From Nemania diffusa (taxonomy: Eukaryota > Ascomycota > Sordariomycetes > Xylariales > Xylariaceae), in the NCBI GenBank assembly GCA_038501195.1, contig JBBPUQ010000007.1, forward strand, positions 969,501 to 1,033,500: a stretch of DNA of 64,000 bases, read 5' to 3'. The stretch's first letter is position 1. The number at the start of each line of letters is the position of its first letter. The notes beneath the pieces were generated by a model, which had not been told where the DNA came from, did no database searches, and was given only the letters and a program-made list of their open reading frames with translations. The translations under genes and the position numbers were made by a program. This document shows, in pieces, positions 38,511 through 54,360 of this stretch.

Positions 38511-40341
38511 TCAGGCATACATATTGTAAATCATCTTGTACTGTTTGTAGTAAGTGCAAGTAAATTGAGCATGCTACACTGCCTGTTTCAAGTGAACTAC
38601 AGTAGCCCACAGCGGTTACTGAGTCAAAACCATACCTTCCCCACCTAAACATGTATACATACACCACACATACACCAAATAGCTTGTGCTACTTCTTTCT
38701 TCTTAAAGATCCTGTTTTTTTTTTTTATACTATTTTTACTACAACTTTTTTTTTGTAATTAATTAATTTTATTAAATAAAGTTCATTAAATATTTTATTT
38801 ATATTAATTATATTATTTTTTATATATAATATTTAAATTTAAATAATTTTATTTAAATATTTTATACTATATATATATTTAATTTTAATAAATACTACTG
38901 CAGCAACTTTAAATATATATATATAACTTTATAGCAATATTACTAAAACAATTTTAATACAATTATTTAAAATATAAACTAATTAGTTTTATTTACTATA
39001 TTTTTTGTTAGTTTTAACTTAATTAATAATATTTTTTTTAATATAAAATAATATAATATAAAACAAAATCTAATTTTTTTAAACTTTATATAACTAATTA
39101 TATTTAATTTATATATTTTTAATTTTAAAAGTTTAAAAATATATTTTTAAATTATTGTTTTATTACTAAAGTTTTAATTTTATTTATAATATATAATTAT
39201 AATTTAATAAAACTTGCTTTTATTTTAACATTTTTTAACTATTTATATTTAAAATAGCTTAAAATATTAAACAGCATTTTTTATATATATAATTTTTTTT
39301 AACTTTAAACTAATTTATTTAACTTAAAAAATATTTTTTTTAAATATAAAAACTTTACTTTTAACTTTAAAATATTTAGTTAAAACATAAAAATATTTTT
39401 ATAAATTTTTAAATAACTATAATATTAAAACTATATATTAAATATATATTTACAAATAAATAGCTTATAAACAAACTTATTTTTTTAAAAACATTAAAAA
39501 AATATTAAAATATTACAAAATTTACTATATATATTATAAATTAATTCTATTAAACAATAATAAACAATATTTAAAATATTATAAACAATTATTTAATATA
39601 TAATATTAAAAAATATAAAAAAAAACATTATATTAATAAAAAAATAATATAAATTATTTTTCGGCTTATTAAATTTAAATAAATTTAAAAAAAAAAAATA
39701 AAACAATTAACAGCTTTTAATTTAATATAACAAAAACAAAAACATATTATAATATAATATTTGTTTATTTTAAAACAAAACAAAAAAAACTATAAACAAT
39801 ATTAAAAATAAAACTATAAAAAACTATTTAAACATTATATTACAAACAGTTCAAATTTAGTAAAAAAAACATATTTAAATTATTATTATTTAAAAATATT
39901 TATATTATATAATTTACAACTTAATATAAAACAAATAAATATAATTAAGCTTGTTTAAATATTAATTATACTATATAAATCTAAAAAAAAAAGCTAAAAA
40001 AAAAGCAGAAAATAGTTGAATCAAAATTTTACAAGTTTAAAAAAAAAATATTCAAAAATAAAAATAGTACTAATTATTAATATAAAAAACATAATATAAA
40101 TCAAAAATATTAAAATATAGCAAAAAAAAAATAAATTTAATAAAAACAAAAAAAAATACTAAAAAACAAAAAAATATAGTTAAAATTTTAAACAACAAAA
40201 AATAGTTTAAATTAATTAAAAAATAAACATTAAATTTTTGTAATAAGTTTTAAAATTAAAAAAAAATTACAATAAATTTTTTTAAAATAATAAAAAAAAA
40301 AAGTTTAAAAATTATATTTAATAATAAATATAATAAAAAAT

Positions 40342-40573
40342 AAATATAAAAATATAAAAATATAAAAATATAAAAATATAAAAATATAAAAATATAAAAA
40401 TATAAAAATATAAAAATATAAAAATATAAAAATATAAAAATATAAAAATATAAAAATATAAAAATATAAAAATATAAAAATATAAAAATATAAAAATATA
40501 AAAATATAAAAATATAAAAATATAAAAATATAAAAATATAAAAATATAAAAATATAAAAATATAAAAATATAA
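40342..40573 (+). repeat. 8-bp tandem array (TATAAAAA)n, about 29 copies
   Basis: The octamer TATAAAAA repeats with almost no variation for about 232 bp and ends at TATAAATTATAAAATT. All surrounding repeats are heavily diverged, so this array is young or has been homogenised by slippage. Unit count could be affected by assembly. Confidence 0.9.
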
Positions 40574-41685
40574 ATTATAAAATTATAAAATTATTATATT
40601 TAATAATAAATATAAAATAATAAAAAATAATTTAAATATATTATATATTATATTTAATTATTATTAAAATTATAATAATATTATATTAATTTAAAAAATA
40701 AATATTTTATTATATATATATTTAATATATAATTTAATAATTTAAGTTATAAAGTTTTATAAAATTAAAATTTAAATAATAATATTAAATATAATAAATT
40801 TTTTTTTTTAATTTAATATAATTTTTTTTTATATTATATATTAAATTATTTTATATTATTATTTATTTAAAATAATTAATATAATAAATAATTTATTTAT
40901 TATATAAATATTAATTATTTGATTATTTAATATTAAATAAAAGAATTTATAATATATATAATAATTTAAAATAAAAATAAATAATATTAAAATATTTTAT
41001 TTAATTTAAATTTATATTTATTTTTATTTTATTATTAATAAAGTTTATTATAATATAATATTTTTTTTTATTAAATTTTTTTTATTTTTAATTATATTAA
41101 ATTTATTTTTTAAATTATATAATAAAATATAATATTATTATTAAATTTATATTTAAAAAAAACTTTTATAAATATAAATTTTATAAATTATATAAATTAT
41201 ATAAATTTATTAATAATTTATTAATATTATATATAATAAAATATAATTAATAATTTAATAAATAAATAATAAATTATAATTTTATATATATATATATATA
41301 TTTATTTATATATATAATTTATTAATTAAAAATAATATTTTTAAATTTTTTTAAAAAGTTATATAAAAAATAATTATATTATTAAATTTATTAAATATTT
41401 TATATAATTTATTAATTAAAATATCTTTAATTATTTATTTAAATATTAATATATAATATAATTTAAAATTTTAAATTTAAATTTAATATAATTTTTTATA
41501 TAAACTTTTATAATTATTATATTTAAAATTTTAATTTATAATATTATATTTATATTATTTATAAATAAATTATTTATAAAAATAAAAAATATAAACTATT
41601 TAAATAAAAAATAAAATTATAATTAAATAATTAAATTTAATTTTAATAATAAAAAATTAAATAAATAATAATTTATTTAAATTAT

Positions 41686-41818
41686 TATTAAATTAATAAT
41701 TTAATAAAACTTATATATATATATTAAATATATATAATTTAAATTTAAACTAATATTTTTATTAAATAATTAAATAAATAAAAAATATTAAAATTTATTA
41801 AAATTTATAAAGTTTATA

Positions 41819-41857
<39 letters not shown>

Positions 41858-43330
41858 TATTAATATTAATAAATAATTATAAAATATAATTATAAATTAA
41901 TAAAATAAAAAAATAAAGTTTAATTATTAAATAACTTTTATATTTAATTTTTTACTTTTTATATAAAAAATAAATTATTATTTATATTAATTAAAAAAAA
42001 AAAGTTAAATTAATTAAAAAATAAAAAAAGTTTAAATATTATAAAAATAAAAAAACTTTTTATATAATAATTTAATTGTTTTTATAAAAAAATTAATAAA
42101 ACTATAAACTATTTTATATATTTAATTTTTTAATTATTTTAATTATTTTTATTTTATATTTATATTTTTTTTTTTTATAATTATATTAAAACTTATAATA
42201 AAATTAATTATAATAACTATAATTATAATAGTTTAAAATAATTATTTTAAATTTTTAAATAAAAAATTATATTTATTTTTATATAAAAATATAATTAAAA
42301 AAAGTAATATTAATATTTTTAAATAAAAAAACAAAATTAATTTAAAATATTAAAATATTATAATTAATTTAAATAATATAATTATTTTATTATAATTATT
42401 AATATATTTTATATATTATTAAAAAAATATATATAATTAAAAATTAAAAATAAATAGTTTATATAAATATTTATAATAAATTTTAATTATTAAATAAAAT
42501 TTATATTTATAAATATTAATTATATATTTAAATAAATATTTATTATAATAATTAAATATAATAAAAGTATTAAATAAATAAAAAAACATTAAATAATTAA
42601 TTTATATATATTTTTAAAAACTTTAATAAAAATAATAATAAAAAATTAAATAATAATATATTTATATAAATAGCTTTAATATTTATTTTAATAAATATAT
42701 TAAAATTAATAATTATAAAAATAAAATTTTTAATATTATAATTAATTATATTAAAATTAATAATATTAATATATATTATAATATTTAATATAAATAATTA
42801 AATATTTTTTTTTTTTATATAAATAAAAACATAAAAATTTATATTTATTTAAATTATTTATAATAATTTAATTAAAATTATAATAATAAACTATATAATA
42901 TATTATATAATAAAGTTTAAATTTTTATTTTAATATATTATTAATTTAAAATTATTAAAAAATAATATAATATAATATTTTTTTTAATATTAAAAAAAAA
43001 ACTAAAAAATATTATTTAAATTATATTAATTTAAAATATAAATAAAACAAAATTTTTATAATATTTAATAATTATTTTAATATAATAGTTAATTAAAATT
43101 AATATTAAATTAATTAAATTATTATTATTTTTATATAAATAAAATAAAACAATTTAATAAAAATAATATTTAAAATATTAAAAATTATAATTAATAAGTT
43201 TTAATTTATATAATATATTTTAAAATTTAATTATTATAAAAAAATATTATTTTATATAATAATTATATAAATATATTTTAATATATTTAAATTTAAATTT
43301 AGTTTAATTAATTAAAAATTTATATATAAA
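41686..43330 (+). repeat. degenerate repeat unit A, copy 1 (long)
   Basis: Begins TTAATAATTTAATAAAAC with TATATTAAATATATATAATT and ATTAAATAATTAAATAAATA soon after, then a TTTATAAAGTTTATAAATTT motif and a (TA)n run. It aligns by eye, in the same orientation, with 57655-59360 over about 1.65 kb, including a shared TATTATATAATAAAGTTTAA near the right part. A third, shorter relative is at 52841-53870. Confidence 0.7.
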
Positions 43331-45359
43331 GTTTTATTTTTTAATTTATAAATAATATTATAATTTTTTCTAATTAAAAAATAAATTATTATTATATAAT
43401 AAATATTTATTTTATTAATACATAATATAATATTAAATATTTAAAATAATTATATAATTATTATTTTAAAAAAGCTTTTTATTAAAAACTATAATAATTA
43501 TATAATAAAAATAATAAAAATAATAAAAAATATTTTATTTATAAAAAGTTTAATTATTAATTTATTAATTAAAACTAATAAAAAAATTTAAAATAAAAAA
43601 ATAATATTTTATTATATATAATATTTTAAAATAAAAAATATTATTATATAAAAAATATAATATATTTATATTAAATTATAAAAATAATAAAAAAATTTTA
43701 TATAATAATAAATTTAATAATAATTTAAACTTTAAAATTAAAATTAAAATATTTTAATTTTTAATAAATTTAATAAATTTTTATTATATAATAAAAAAAA
43801 ATATATATATATTTAAAACTAAATATTAATATTTAATAATTTTTATTTAAATAATTAATATAATATAAATATTAATATAACAAAAGTTTTAATTATTAAA
43901 AAAACTTTTTTATATAAATAAATTAAATTTTAAATAATATTAAAAGTTTTAAAATTATAAATATTATAACAATTTTAATATTAATTAAATTAATTAAATC
44001 TTTTATTTTAAATATATTAATTTTATTTTTATTATTATTATAAAATATAAATTAATTATATATTTATTTTAATAATATATAAAATATAATTATATAATAA
44101 AATAATAAAACAATATTAATTATATAAAAATAAAAACATTTATTTTTTAATATTAATTAATTAAAAATTAAAAATTATTTTATAAAATAAAAATTTTAAA
44201 AATTATATTATTAATTTAAATATTTTTATATAAAAAAATTTATAAAACTATTATAAAAAAACTAAATATAATAATATTAATATTTTAATATTTTAATAAA
44301 TTAAAAAATTATATTATTATTATTAATTATATAATTAATTTTTAAAAAAATTTAAATTTTTATTAATAAATAAATATAATTTTAATAATAAAATTATTAT
44401 TAAAATTATATAAATTAACAAATAATTAATTTTATATATTATTAATATAAATATTTTATTTTAAATAATTAAATTTTTAAAAATATTAAATATATATAAT
44501 ATTTAAAATATATTATATTAATATTAAATTTTAATATAAACTTTTTATTTAAAAAATTTTACAATAATATATAATTAATTAAAACTTTATATAAAAAAAT
44601 ATTTATTAAAATATATTAAACTATTAAAAAAATTAAATAAATATATATATTGTTTTATTATATATTTAATATTTTATATAAAAAAATTAATTATTATATA
44701 AATAAAAAAATAATATTATAAATAATTATAAAAATTTTAAATAATATAATAAAATTAAATAATTTAATATTTATTTTATTAATTTTTAAAACTTATTTTA
44801 AAATTAATAATATTTTATTTTTTTTATTAAAAATTATTTAAAAAGTAAAAATTATATTAAAAGTTATAAAAATATTAAAAAATAATTATATAAAAGTTAA
44901 TATTAATTAAATTATATAAATTAAAAATAAATTAATATTATTATATAAAATATTTTTTTAATTTTTTTAAAATTAAATTATAATATAAAAAAAATATAAA
45001 AATTAAATAAAATTATATAAAATTTTTATAATTAAAAACTATAATATTATAATTAATATAATAAATAAAATAAACTATATTATTAATAAAAAATTATATT
45101 TAATTTATTATATAAAAAAAATAATTTTAATATAAAAATAAATTATTAAAATTATTTATATTTATTAATAATTAATATTTTATATTAAAAATAATTAATA
45201 ATTATATTTTAATTATATAATTAAAAAAAACTAATATAATTATTATATTTAATATATTTTTTAAATAATTAAATATAATTAAAATAAATATATTAATAAT
45301 TTAAAATATATTTTAATTTATATAATATAATTTAAACTAATATAATTAAATAAAAATTT

Positions 45360-46030
45360 TTATATAAATATTAATAATTTAATATATAAATTAATAATTT
45401 ATTATAACTTTAAAACTATTATTAATTTAAAATTATAATATATATATAAAATTATAAAATATTTTTAAAATATATATATAATTATATAATAAAATAAATT
45501 AAAAAATTTATATTTATTTATTAAAAAGATTAAAAATTAAAATTTAATAAATATTATATTTTAAATAATATAATTTTTATATAAATTAATTAAATTAAAA
45601 TTATATTAATATAAAGTTTATTATAAATATTATTATTAAAAATTAAATATAAAAATATTTATATATTATTTATATTTATTATTTATTAAATAAAAATTAA
45701 TAAATTTATAATTATAAAATTTTAAATAAATAATATATTTAATATTATATTTAAAAAGTTTTTATATAAAAAAAAAACTAAGTTATTATTTTATATAAAA
45801 TTAAAAATAAAATTAATATTTAAATATTTTATAAAGTTTAATAAAAATAAAATATAAATAAATAAATAAAATTTTTTATTTATTTAATAAAAATAAATTA
45901 AATAATTATATATTATTAACTTTTATATAAAAAAATATTTTTAATAATATATTATTTAATAAATTTAAAAGCTATTAAAAAATAATATTAAAATATTAAA
46001 TATATAAATATAATAGTAAATTAATAATAT
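45360..46030 (+). repeat. degenerate repeat unit B, copy 1
   Basis: Shares ATTATTAATTTAAAATTATA, TTTAATAAATATTATATTTT and TTTTTAATAATATATTATTT in the same order with 53930-54360, and more weakly with 51290-51560. Confidence 0.6.
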
Positions 46031-46079
46031 ATAATAAAAATTATATTATATATTTTTAAATTTTAATTATATAAAAAGT

Positions 46080-46500
46080 TTTGTTTTTATTAATAAAATA
46101 TTTTTATAATTAAAAATAATATTATTTATTTAAATTTAATTAAATATAAATAAATTATATATAATATATTATAAATAAATTATATAATATAATTAATAAA
46201 TTTATTTATATTATAATATTTAATATAATTTTTAAAAAAATTATTTATATAATAAAATTATTAATTATATTATTTATTATATATATTAATTGTAAACTTT
46301 TATTTAAATATTTAATAAAATTAAAAATTATAAAAAAAAACAATTTATAATTAATATTATATTATTTTAAAAAATATATAAAAATTATAAAATTATAAAA
46401 ATATATTAAATTAATAATAAAAACAATTTAATATATATTTATATAAAAAAAATATTTAATTAAATATTAAAAAAATTAATTAATATTAAAATAAAAATTA
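46080..46500 (+). repeat. degenerate repeat unit C, copy 1
   Basis: Aligns with 55880-56445: shared ATATTTTTATAATTAAAAAT, TATTTATATAATAAAATTAT, ACAATTTATAATTAATATTA and TTTTAAAAAATATATAAAAA in the same order and orientation. Both copies run into a repeat A head. Confidence 0.65.
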
Positions 46501-46523
46501 TTATATAAAAAAAAAAGTTTTAA

Positions 46524-46690
46524 TATTAAATTAATAATTTAATAAAATTTATATATATATTTTAAATATATATAATTAAAATTTAAATTAAAACTTTTAT
46601 TAAATAATTAAATAAATAAAAAATATAAAAATTTATTAAAATTTATAAAATTTATATATATATATATATATAAAGTTTTATTAATAATTA
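46524..46690 (+). repeat. repeat A head, copy 2 (about 165 bp)
   Basis: Matches the first 165 bp of unit A (TTAATAATTTAATAAAAT, ATTAAATAATTAAATAAATA, then a TA run and AAAGTTTTATTAATAATT). It follows directly on unit C at 46080-46500, the same order as at 55880-56600. Confidence 0.65.
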
Positions 46691-48254
46691 TAATATATTA
46701 ACTTTTATAAATTAAATATTTATAATTATATTAATATAATTATTTTAATTAATTTATTAATATTTTATTAAATTATAAAATTATTATTATTAAAATAAAA
46801 TTAATAATAATTTTTAATTATAATTAATAATATTAAATAAATATATAATTTTTTAATAAAATTTATATAATTAAATAATTATTATTAAATAAAAAAAAAG
46901 AAATTATTTTATTATTATATATTAATAATAATAATATAATTTTTTATTTAAAAAATATTAATATAATAATATAAAATTAAAATTTTAAATTAAAAAATAT
47001 AAATATAAATTTTATTAAAAATAATAATTTTAATAATAATAAATAAATTATATATAATTTTTTATATTAAAATTAATTTTAATTAATTATATAATTAAAT
47101 TTCTTTAATTTAATATAATATAAATATTATAAAATTTAATTAAATTTTATTTTAAATAATAAATTAATATTATTTAAATTAAAATATTATTTATAATTAA
47201 TATATATTTAAATATTTTTATATAATTTATTATATAATTATTATATAGTTAATTATATTTTATTATATATAATATTAATAAATTATAAATAAATTTATAT
47301 ATTTTATATATATATATTATATATTTAATTTTTTTTAAATATAAAAATAATAATAATATTATATAAAATTTAATTAATATTAATAAATAATTATATTAAT
47401 TTTTATTTATTTTAATAATAAAATATAATAAATTAATAAAATTTAAAAATAAAAGTTAATTAAAATAACTTTTAAATTTTAATTATATAAATATATATTT
47501 TTTTTATTTAAATAAAAAATATTTATTTTTAAATTAAATTTTAAATTTATTTATATATATATATATATTATTTTTTAATTTAAATAAAAAAAATATATAT
47601 TATTATATATATAAAAAATCTTTTTTTTTATTTAATAATTTTATTATATATTTAAATTTAAATAATAATTTTTAAATATAATAATATAATAATAATTTTA
47701 ATAAAAAATTCAAATATAATAATAATATAATTATAACTTTTTATATTATAAAATTATTAAATATTTTAATATAAATATTATATTTATATAAAAATATTTA
47801 AATAAAAAATAATAAAAATAATTTATTAATATTTTTATTATAAATTAATAATATTTTAATATAAATATATTTTATAAATTAATAAAATATATATATTTAA
47901 AATATATTAATAATTTTTTTGTTTAAAATTATAAAAAAGTTTTAAAAATTAAATAAAATATTAATTAATTAAATTAATCAATTATTATATTAAATAATAA
48001 TTAAATTTTTAATATATAAAATATTAAAATTATAATATTAAAAAATAATATAATAAAAATTAAATATTATTAATTAATTAAAACTTTAAAAAAATAATTT
48101 ATTATAAAATTATTAATATATATAAATAAATTATTTATTTATTAAATATAATTAAAAATTTTTATATAAAAATTAAAATTTAAATTATTAATATAATTTA
48201 TTTTTATTATAATAATAATATTTTTTTTTATTTATTAAATATATTTTATTAAAT

Positions 48255-48785
48255 AATGTTTAATTTAATTAAAAATATAATAGTTAATATATTTATAATT
48301 TATTTATAAAATTAATTTTTTAAAAAAAATTAAATTATTAAAATTATTAATTTAATAATTTATATATAATATATAAATTTATAAACTATAATTATTTTTG
48401 TTAAATTATTAAAAGTTTATTTTTTTAAATTTGATTTTTTTTATTAGTTATTTTTAATTTTATTAAATAAATTTATTAAAATATAGTTTAAAAACTTTAA
48501 ATTAATAAATAATAAATATATTAATATATTATATTATTTTTATATATATATAAAATATTTTAAAAAAATATTTTAATTAGTTTTTTTTATTAACAAAGTT
48601 TAAATTTATTAATTTAACTTTAATAATTATAATAATTAATATATTTATAATTTATTTATAAAATTAACTTTTTTAAAAAAATATAAAATTATTAAAGTTA
48701 TAAATTTAACAAATTATATAAATTTATATAGTTAAATTTAGTTTATATATAATATATAAATTTATAAAATATAGTTAAAAACTAT
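48255..48785 (+). repeat. local direct duplication of about 150 bp
   Basis: The segment 48255-48400 resembles 48620-48785: both have AGTTAATATATTTATAATTT-like text, ATTTATAAAATTAA, a run of A, and TATATAATATATAAATTTAT, in order and the same orientation, offset by about 365 bp. Confidence 0.55.
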
Positions 48786-51700
48786 ATAATTAAAAAAAAG
48801 TTTATAAAATTTTTATTTTTAAATTTTAAAATTAAAAAAATAATTTATAATTAAAAAATAATTTTATAAATAATATAAATTATTAATTTTTTAATTAAAT
48901 TATAAATTTAATATTTTATTTATTAATAAATTTTTTTTTATTATATTTTTTTAATTATTTTTATTTTATATTTATATTATTATATAATATTTTAAAAACA
49001 TTTTAAAAAAAAATATAATTATTTTAATAAAATATTTAATTTTTTATATTATAAAATCAAATTATTTATTAAAATTTATAAATAATTAATATTATATAAT
49101 ATTTTTTTATATTTAAAAAAACTATATAAAAACTTTTTTTATATATAATATTAAATTAAATAATATTTAATATAAAATATATTATATAATAAATATAAAT
49201 TTTAATATAAATATAAATTATAATTAATATTAAATTAATTAAATTATTATTATTTTTATATAAATAAAATAAAAAAAACTTAAAAAAAAACTTTATATAA
49301 TATATTAAAATTAATAATAAATAAATTATTAAAAGTTTAATAAATTTTAAATATAAATAATTAAAATAAAATTTAATTAAATATATTTATTATATAAATA
49401 TATTATAAAATATTTAAATTAATAATAGTTTTAATATTTTAAAAATTAATTAACAAAATATGTTTAAAAATTTTTTATATATATTTTTAAATTTTAAATA
49501 ATAATTAAATAATTATTTTATAAAATTAAAAACTTAATAAATATTAATAAAATGTATAAATTAAATATAATTAAATTTATTATTTTAAAAAAAATATTTT
49601 ATATATAATAAAAGAAATTATTAATTTATTAATTATATTTTATTAATATATTTTTATATTAAAAATTAATATTTTAATTTATATAAAATAATTTATATTA
49701 AATTATTTTTTTAAATAAGTTTTTTTTATATTTAATTATAATTAAAAGTTATTTAAATTTAAATAAAAAAAAACTTAATATTAATATTAAATTTATTAAA
49801 AAAATAATATAATTTTTAATAAATAATATATATTTTTAATATATTATTAATTAATTTATTTTAATTTTTAATATTAAATAAAATAATTAAAAAAATTATA
49901 AAATATAAAAATTTTAAATTATTTTATAATAAAAAATATTTAATTTAAATTATATTTCTTTAAAATTAAAGTTTTATATATAAATAAATTAAAGTTTTAA
50001 AAATAAAAATATTAAATTTAATATAAATAATATTATTATATTTATAAATATTATATAAATAAAAAATATATTAAAAACTATTATATATTATATTTTTAAT
50101 ATTTTATTTTTATTTTTATTTTTATTTTTAAATATTAATTTATATAAAATTAAATTAAATTAATTATATTATTAATTAAAATATTTTAATATAAAAAATT
50201 TAAAAGTTTTTTTATTATTATTAATTATATAATTTAATTTTAAAACAAATTAAATTAATAATTAAAAATAATTACATTTTAAATATTAAAATAATAATTA
50301 ATATTATATAAATAAATAATAAATAAATAATAAATAACTTTTATATATAATTAATATAATAATATTATTTTAAATTATAATATTTTTTTATATAATAAAT
50401 ATAAAAAAAATATAAAAAATAATTTATAAATATAAAATTAATATATATTAAAACTTTATAAATTATATTATATATAATTTAAATATAAACATTTTATTTA
50501 AAAAGTTTTAAAATAAAAATAAAAATATAAATATTATATATTAAAAAATATTTATAATAATTTAATAAATTTTATTTTTATATTTTTAATTTTTAATATT
50601 TATTTATAAATTAACTAAGATTTTTATATATTTTTTAATATTATATAAAAAAATAAAATTATGAAAAAAATTATAAAAGTATTTTAAAAAAAAAACATTA
50701 AAATTAAAATTAACTATAAAAATAATTAATAAAATAATTTTATTACATATAAAATATTTAAATAATAAAAAAATATAAAATTAAAATAAATTATATAATA
50801 TAAATTATTAAACAAGATTTTATTATTATTAATATAAATAATATATTTATAAAATTTTAATATATATAAATTTAATTTTAATATTATAAAAAATATAAAA
50901 TAAAATTATAAAAATAATAAAATATTAATTTTAATTAATATTATATAAAAAAAAAAGCTAATTTAAAAAATTAATATAATTTTTAATTTTTTTTTATATA
51001 TTTAAAGTTTTTTTTTAATTAAAAAAAAATTATAAATTAATTATTAAATTATAAATAAATAATATTATTAATATATTTAAAAATGTTATAAAAAGTTTAA
51101 TATAATAAAAAGTAATAAAATATTTCAATTTATAAAATATAATTTTAATAAATATATTAATATTTAAATTTTTAAATTAAAATTTATATAAAAAATTAAA
51201 AATAAAATTATTTATTTATAAAAAAAGCTTTAATTAATTATATAAAAATATAATAATTTTTAAAAAAATATATTATATTTATATAATTATTAATAATTTA
51301 ATATATAAATTAATAATTATTTTTAATATTTAAATTTATTTTAATTTAAAATTATATTATAATATATAAATTATAAAATATAATATAAATATATATATAA
51401 TTTATTAATAAATTTATTTATTAAATTTATATTATAAATTATATAATTATTATATAAATTAATTAAATAAAATTTTATATAAAAAAATTTAAATTTAAAA
51501 TTAAATAAATTTTAATAAAAAATAATTTAATTAAATTTAATAATATTTATATTATATTTATAAATAAATATATTATATTAATTAAAAAATATTAAATTAT
51601 ATAATTAATTAATATTAATTTTTATATTAAAAACTTTATTTAATATATTTTTTAATATATTTAATATATATATATAAATAATATTTCTTTATTATTATTT

Positions 51701-52840
51701 AAATTATTAATTTTTAAAAAATTTATATAATAATTTTAAATAAATAAATAAAATTATAAATTAATAATTATAATTATAAATATAAATTTAAACTTTTTAA
51801 TTTATATTATATAAAACTTTTGATTTTTATAAATAATTTATTTATAAATTATATAAATATAATATTATAAAAGTTTATATAAAAAATAATATTAATTTTA
51901 AATATAAAAATATTAATAATATTATTTATTAAAATTAAAATAAATATAAATAAATAATTAAAAATATATTAATTAATAAATTTAATAAAATAATTAATAA
52001 ATTTAATAATATAATTATTATTTAAATAATTTTTTAAAAATTTTAAAAATATTAAATATATTATAAATTTAAATAATTTTATATATTAATTTTAAATTAT
52101 TACATTATTATTTAATTATATATAATATATTATAAAAAAATAATTTATAATTAATTTTATATTATTATTAATATTTTATAAAATCTTTTTTTAAAATATA
52201 ATAAATTAATAAAAAATTATATATATAAATAAAAATATATATAAAAAACTATAATTAAAAAAAAAGTTTATAATTATTAAAATAATAATATTAATTATTA
52301 TTAATATATATTTAAACTTTTTTTATATAATTTATATATATATAATATATATATAAAACTTATTTTTTTTAAAAATAAAAATTAAAATAATATTATATAA
52401 TTATAATATTATATTTATTGTTAATTTTATTATATAAAATTAATTATATAAAATTAAATTAATAAATATTTTTTTATTTTAAAAAAATTTAAAATATATT
52501 AAATTAATAAAATAATTAATATTTAAAAAAATAAATTATTTAAAAATTTAAATTTAAAATTTAATAAAAAGTTTTAAAATAATAACTTTTTATAATATAA
52601 AATATTTATTTAATAAATTTTTTATAAAAATAAAAAAATAAAAAAATAATTTAAATTAAAATTTATAAAATATTAATTTTTTTTATATTTAAATTTTATT
52701 TAATAAATAAAAAATTATAAATTAATTTTTATAAATTTAAATTATTTAAATTTTTAATTTATATAGTATAATATTTAATTATTTATTATATAAATATAAA
52801 ATTCAATTTTTTATTATGTTTTAAATTAAATTTAAAAAAA

Positions 52841-53870
52841 TTTATTATTAAATTAATATTTTAATAAAATTTATATATTTATTAAATATATATAATTAAA
52901 ATTTAAATTAATATATTTATTAAATAATTAAATAAATAAAAAATATTAAAATTTATAAAATTAATAAAGTTTATAAATTATATATATATATATATAAATA
53001 ATTTATATATAATTTTTTTAATTATAAATTCTTTTATAATATATATATATATATTAATATAAAATTTTAAAACTTTAAAGTTTTATAAATTATTTTAAAT
53101 TAATATATATATATATAAAGTTTTATTAATATTAATTTATAATTATAAAATATAATTATAAATTAATAAAATAAAAAACTAAAAATTAATTATTATTAAA
53201 AATATATTAAAATAACTATTATATAAAAAAATATTTAAATATTATAAAATTAAATAATTATTTTATAATATTTAAATAATTTTTATATAAAAATTATAAA
53301 AATTATAAGTTATATTATATATTTAATTTTTATATAACTTTTATTTTTTTATTTTTTATAATTATATTAATTTAAATAATAAAAATAATAAAAACTATAA
53401 TAATAATATAATAAATATATATATTATAAATAATTTTATATATTAAAATATAATTAATAATATATTTTATATAAAGTTTATATAATTAAAAATAACAAAA
53501 TATAATTAATAATATATTTTATATAAAGTTTATATAATTATATATAATTAAAAATTAAAAATAAACAATTTATATAAATATTTATAATTAATTTTATAAA
53601 TTAAATAAATTTTATATTTATAAATATTAATTATATATTTAAATTAAAATTTAATTTTTTATTTATATAAAATAATATATAAAAATAAATTTATATATAT
53701 TTTTAAAAATTAACAAAATAAATAATAATTAAACATTTAATAATAATATATTTATATAAATAATATAAATAAATTATTTGATATTATAATTAATTATATT
53801 AAAATTAATAATATTAATATATATTATAATAGTTAAAATAAATAATTAAATATTTATTATAAATTTTATA
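52841..53870 (+). repeat. degenerate repeat unit A, copy 3
   Basis: Starts TTAATATTTTAATAAAAT and keeps the order of landmarks of copy 1 for about 1 kb, ending in the shared stretch TTAATAATATTAATATATAT. It contains a local duplication around 53449-53546 (ATATAATTAATAATATATTT twice). Confidence 0.65.
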
Positions 53871-53929
53871 TTTAATTTTTTATATATAACAATTAATTAT
53901 ATAAAGTTATAAAAAAAAAAGAAAAATTA

Positions 53930-54360
53930 ATATTTATATATAAATATTATTAATTTAAAATTATAATATATATATAAAATTATAAATTATTTTTTAAATA
54001 TATATATAATTAAATAATAAATTAAATTAAAAAATAAAAATTTAATAAATATTATATTTTAAATTATATAATTATTATATAAATTATTTAAATTAAAATT
54101 ATATTAATATAAAAGTTATTATAAATATAATTATTAAAAATTAAAAATTAAATTAAAAAATTATATATTATTAATTTTTATATAAAAGAATATTTTTAAT
54201 AATATATTATTTAATAAATTTAAAATATATATATTATTTTTATTTATTAACTAAAAATATTATATAATTTAATAATTATTATATAAATTTAAAAGTTATT
54301 AAAAAATAATATTTAAATATTAAATATATAAATATAATAATTATAACAAATATAATTAAA
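53930..54360 (+). repeat. degenerate repeat unit B, copy 2
   Basis: Co-oriented partner of 45360-46030, directly downstream of unit A copy 3. Confidence 0.6.

Noticed and set aside
40342..40573. CRISPR-like or telomere-like array
   Set aside because: It is a plain 8-bp tandem repeat without spacers, and it does not resemble TTAGGG-type telomere units.
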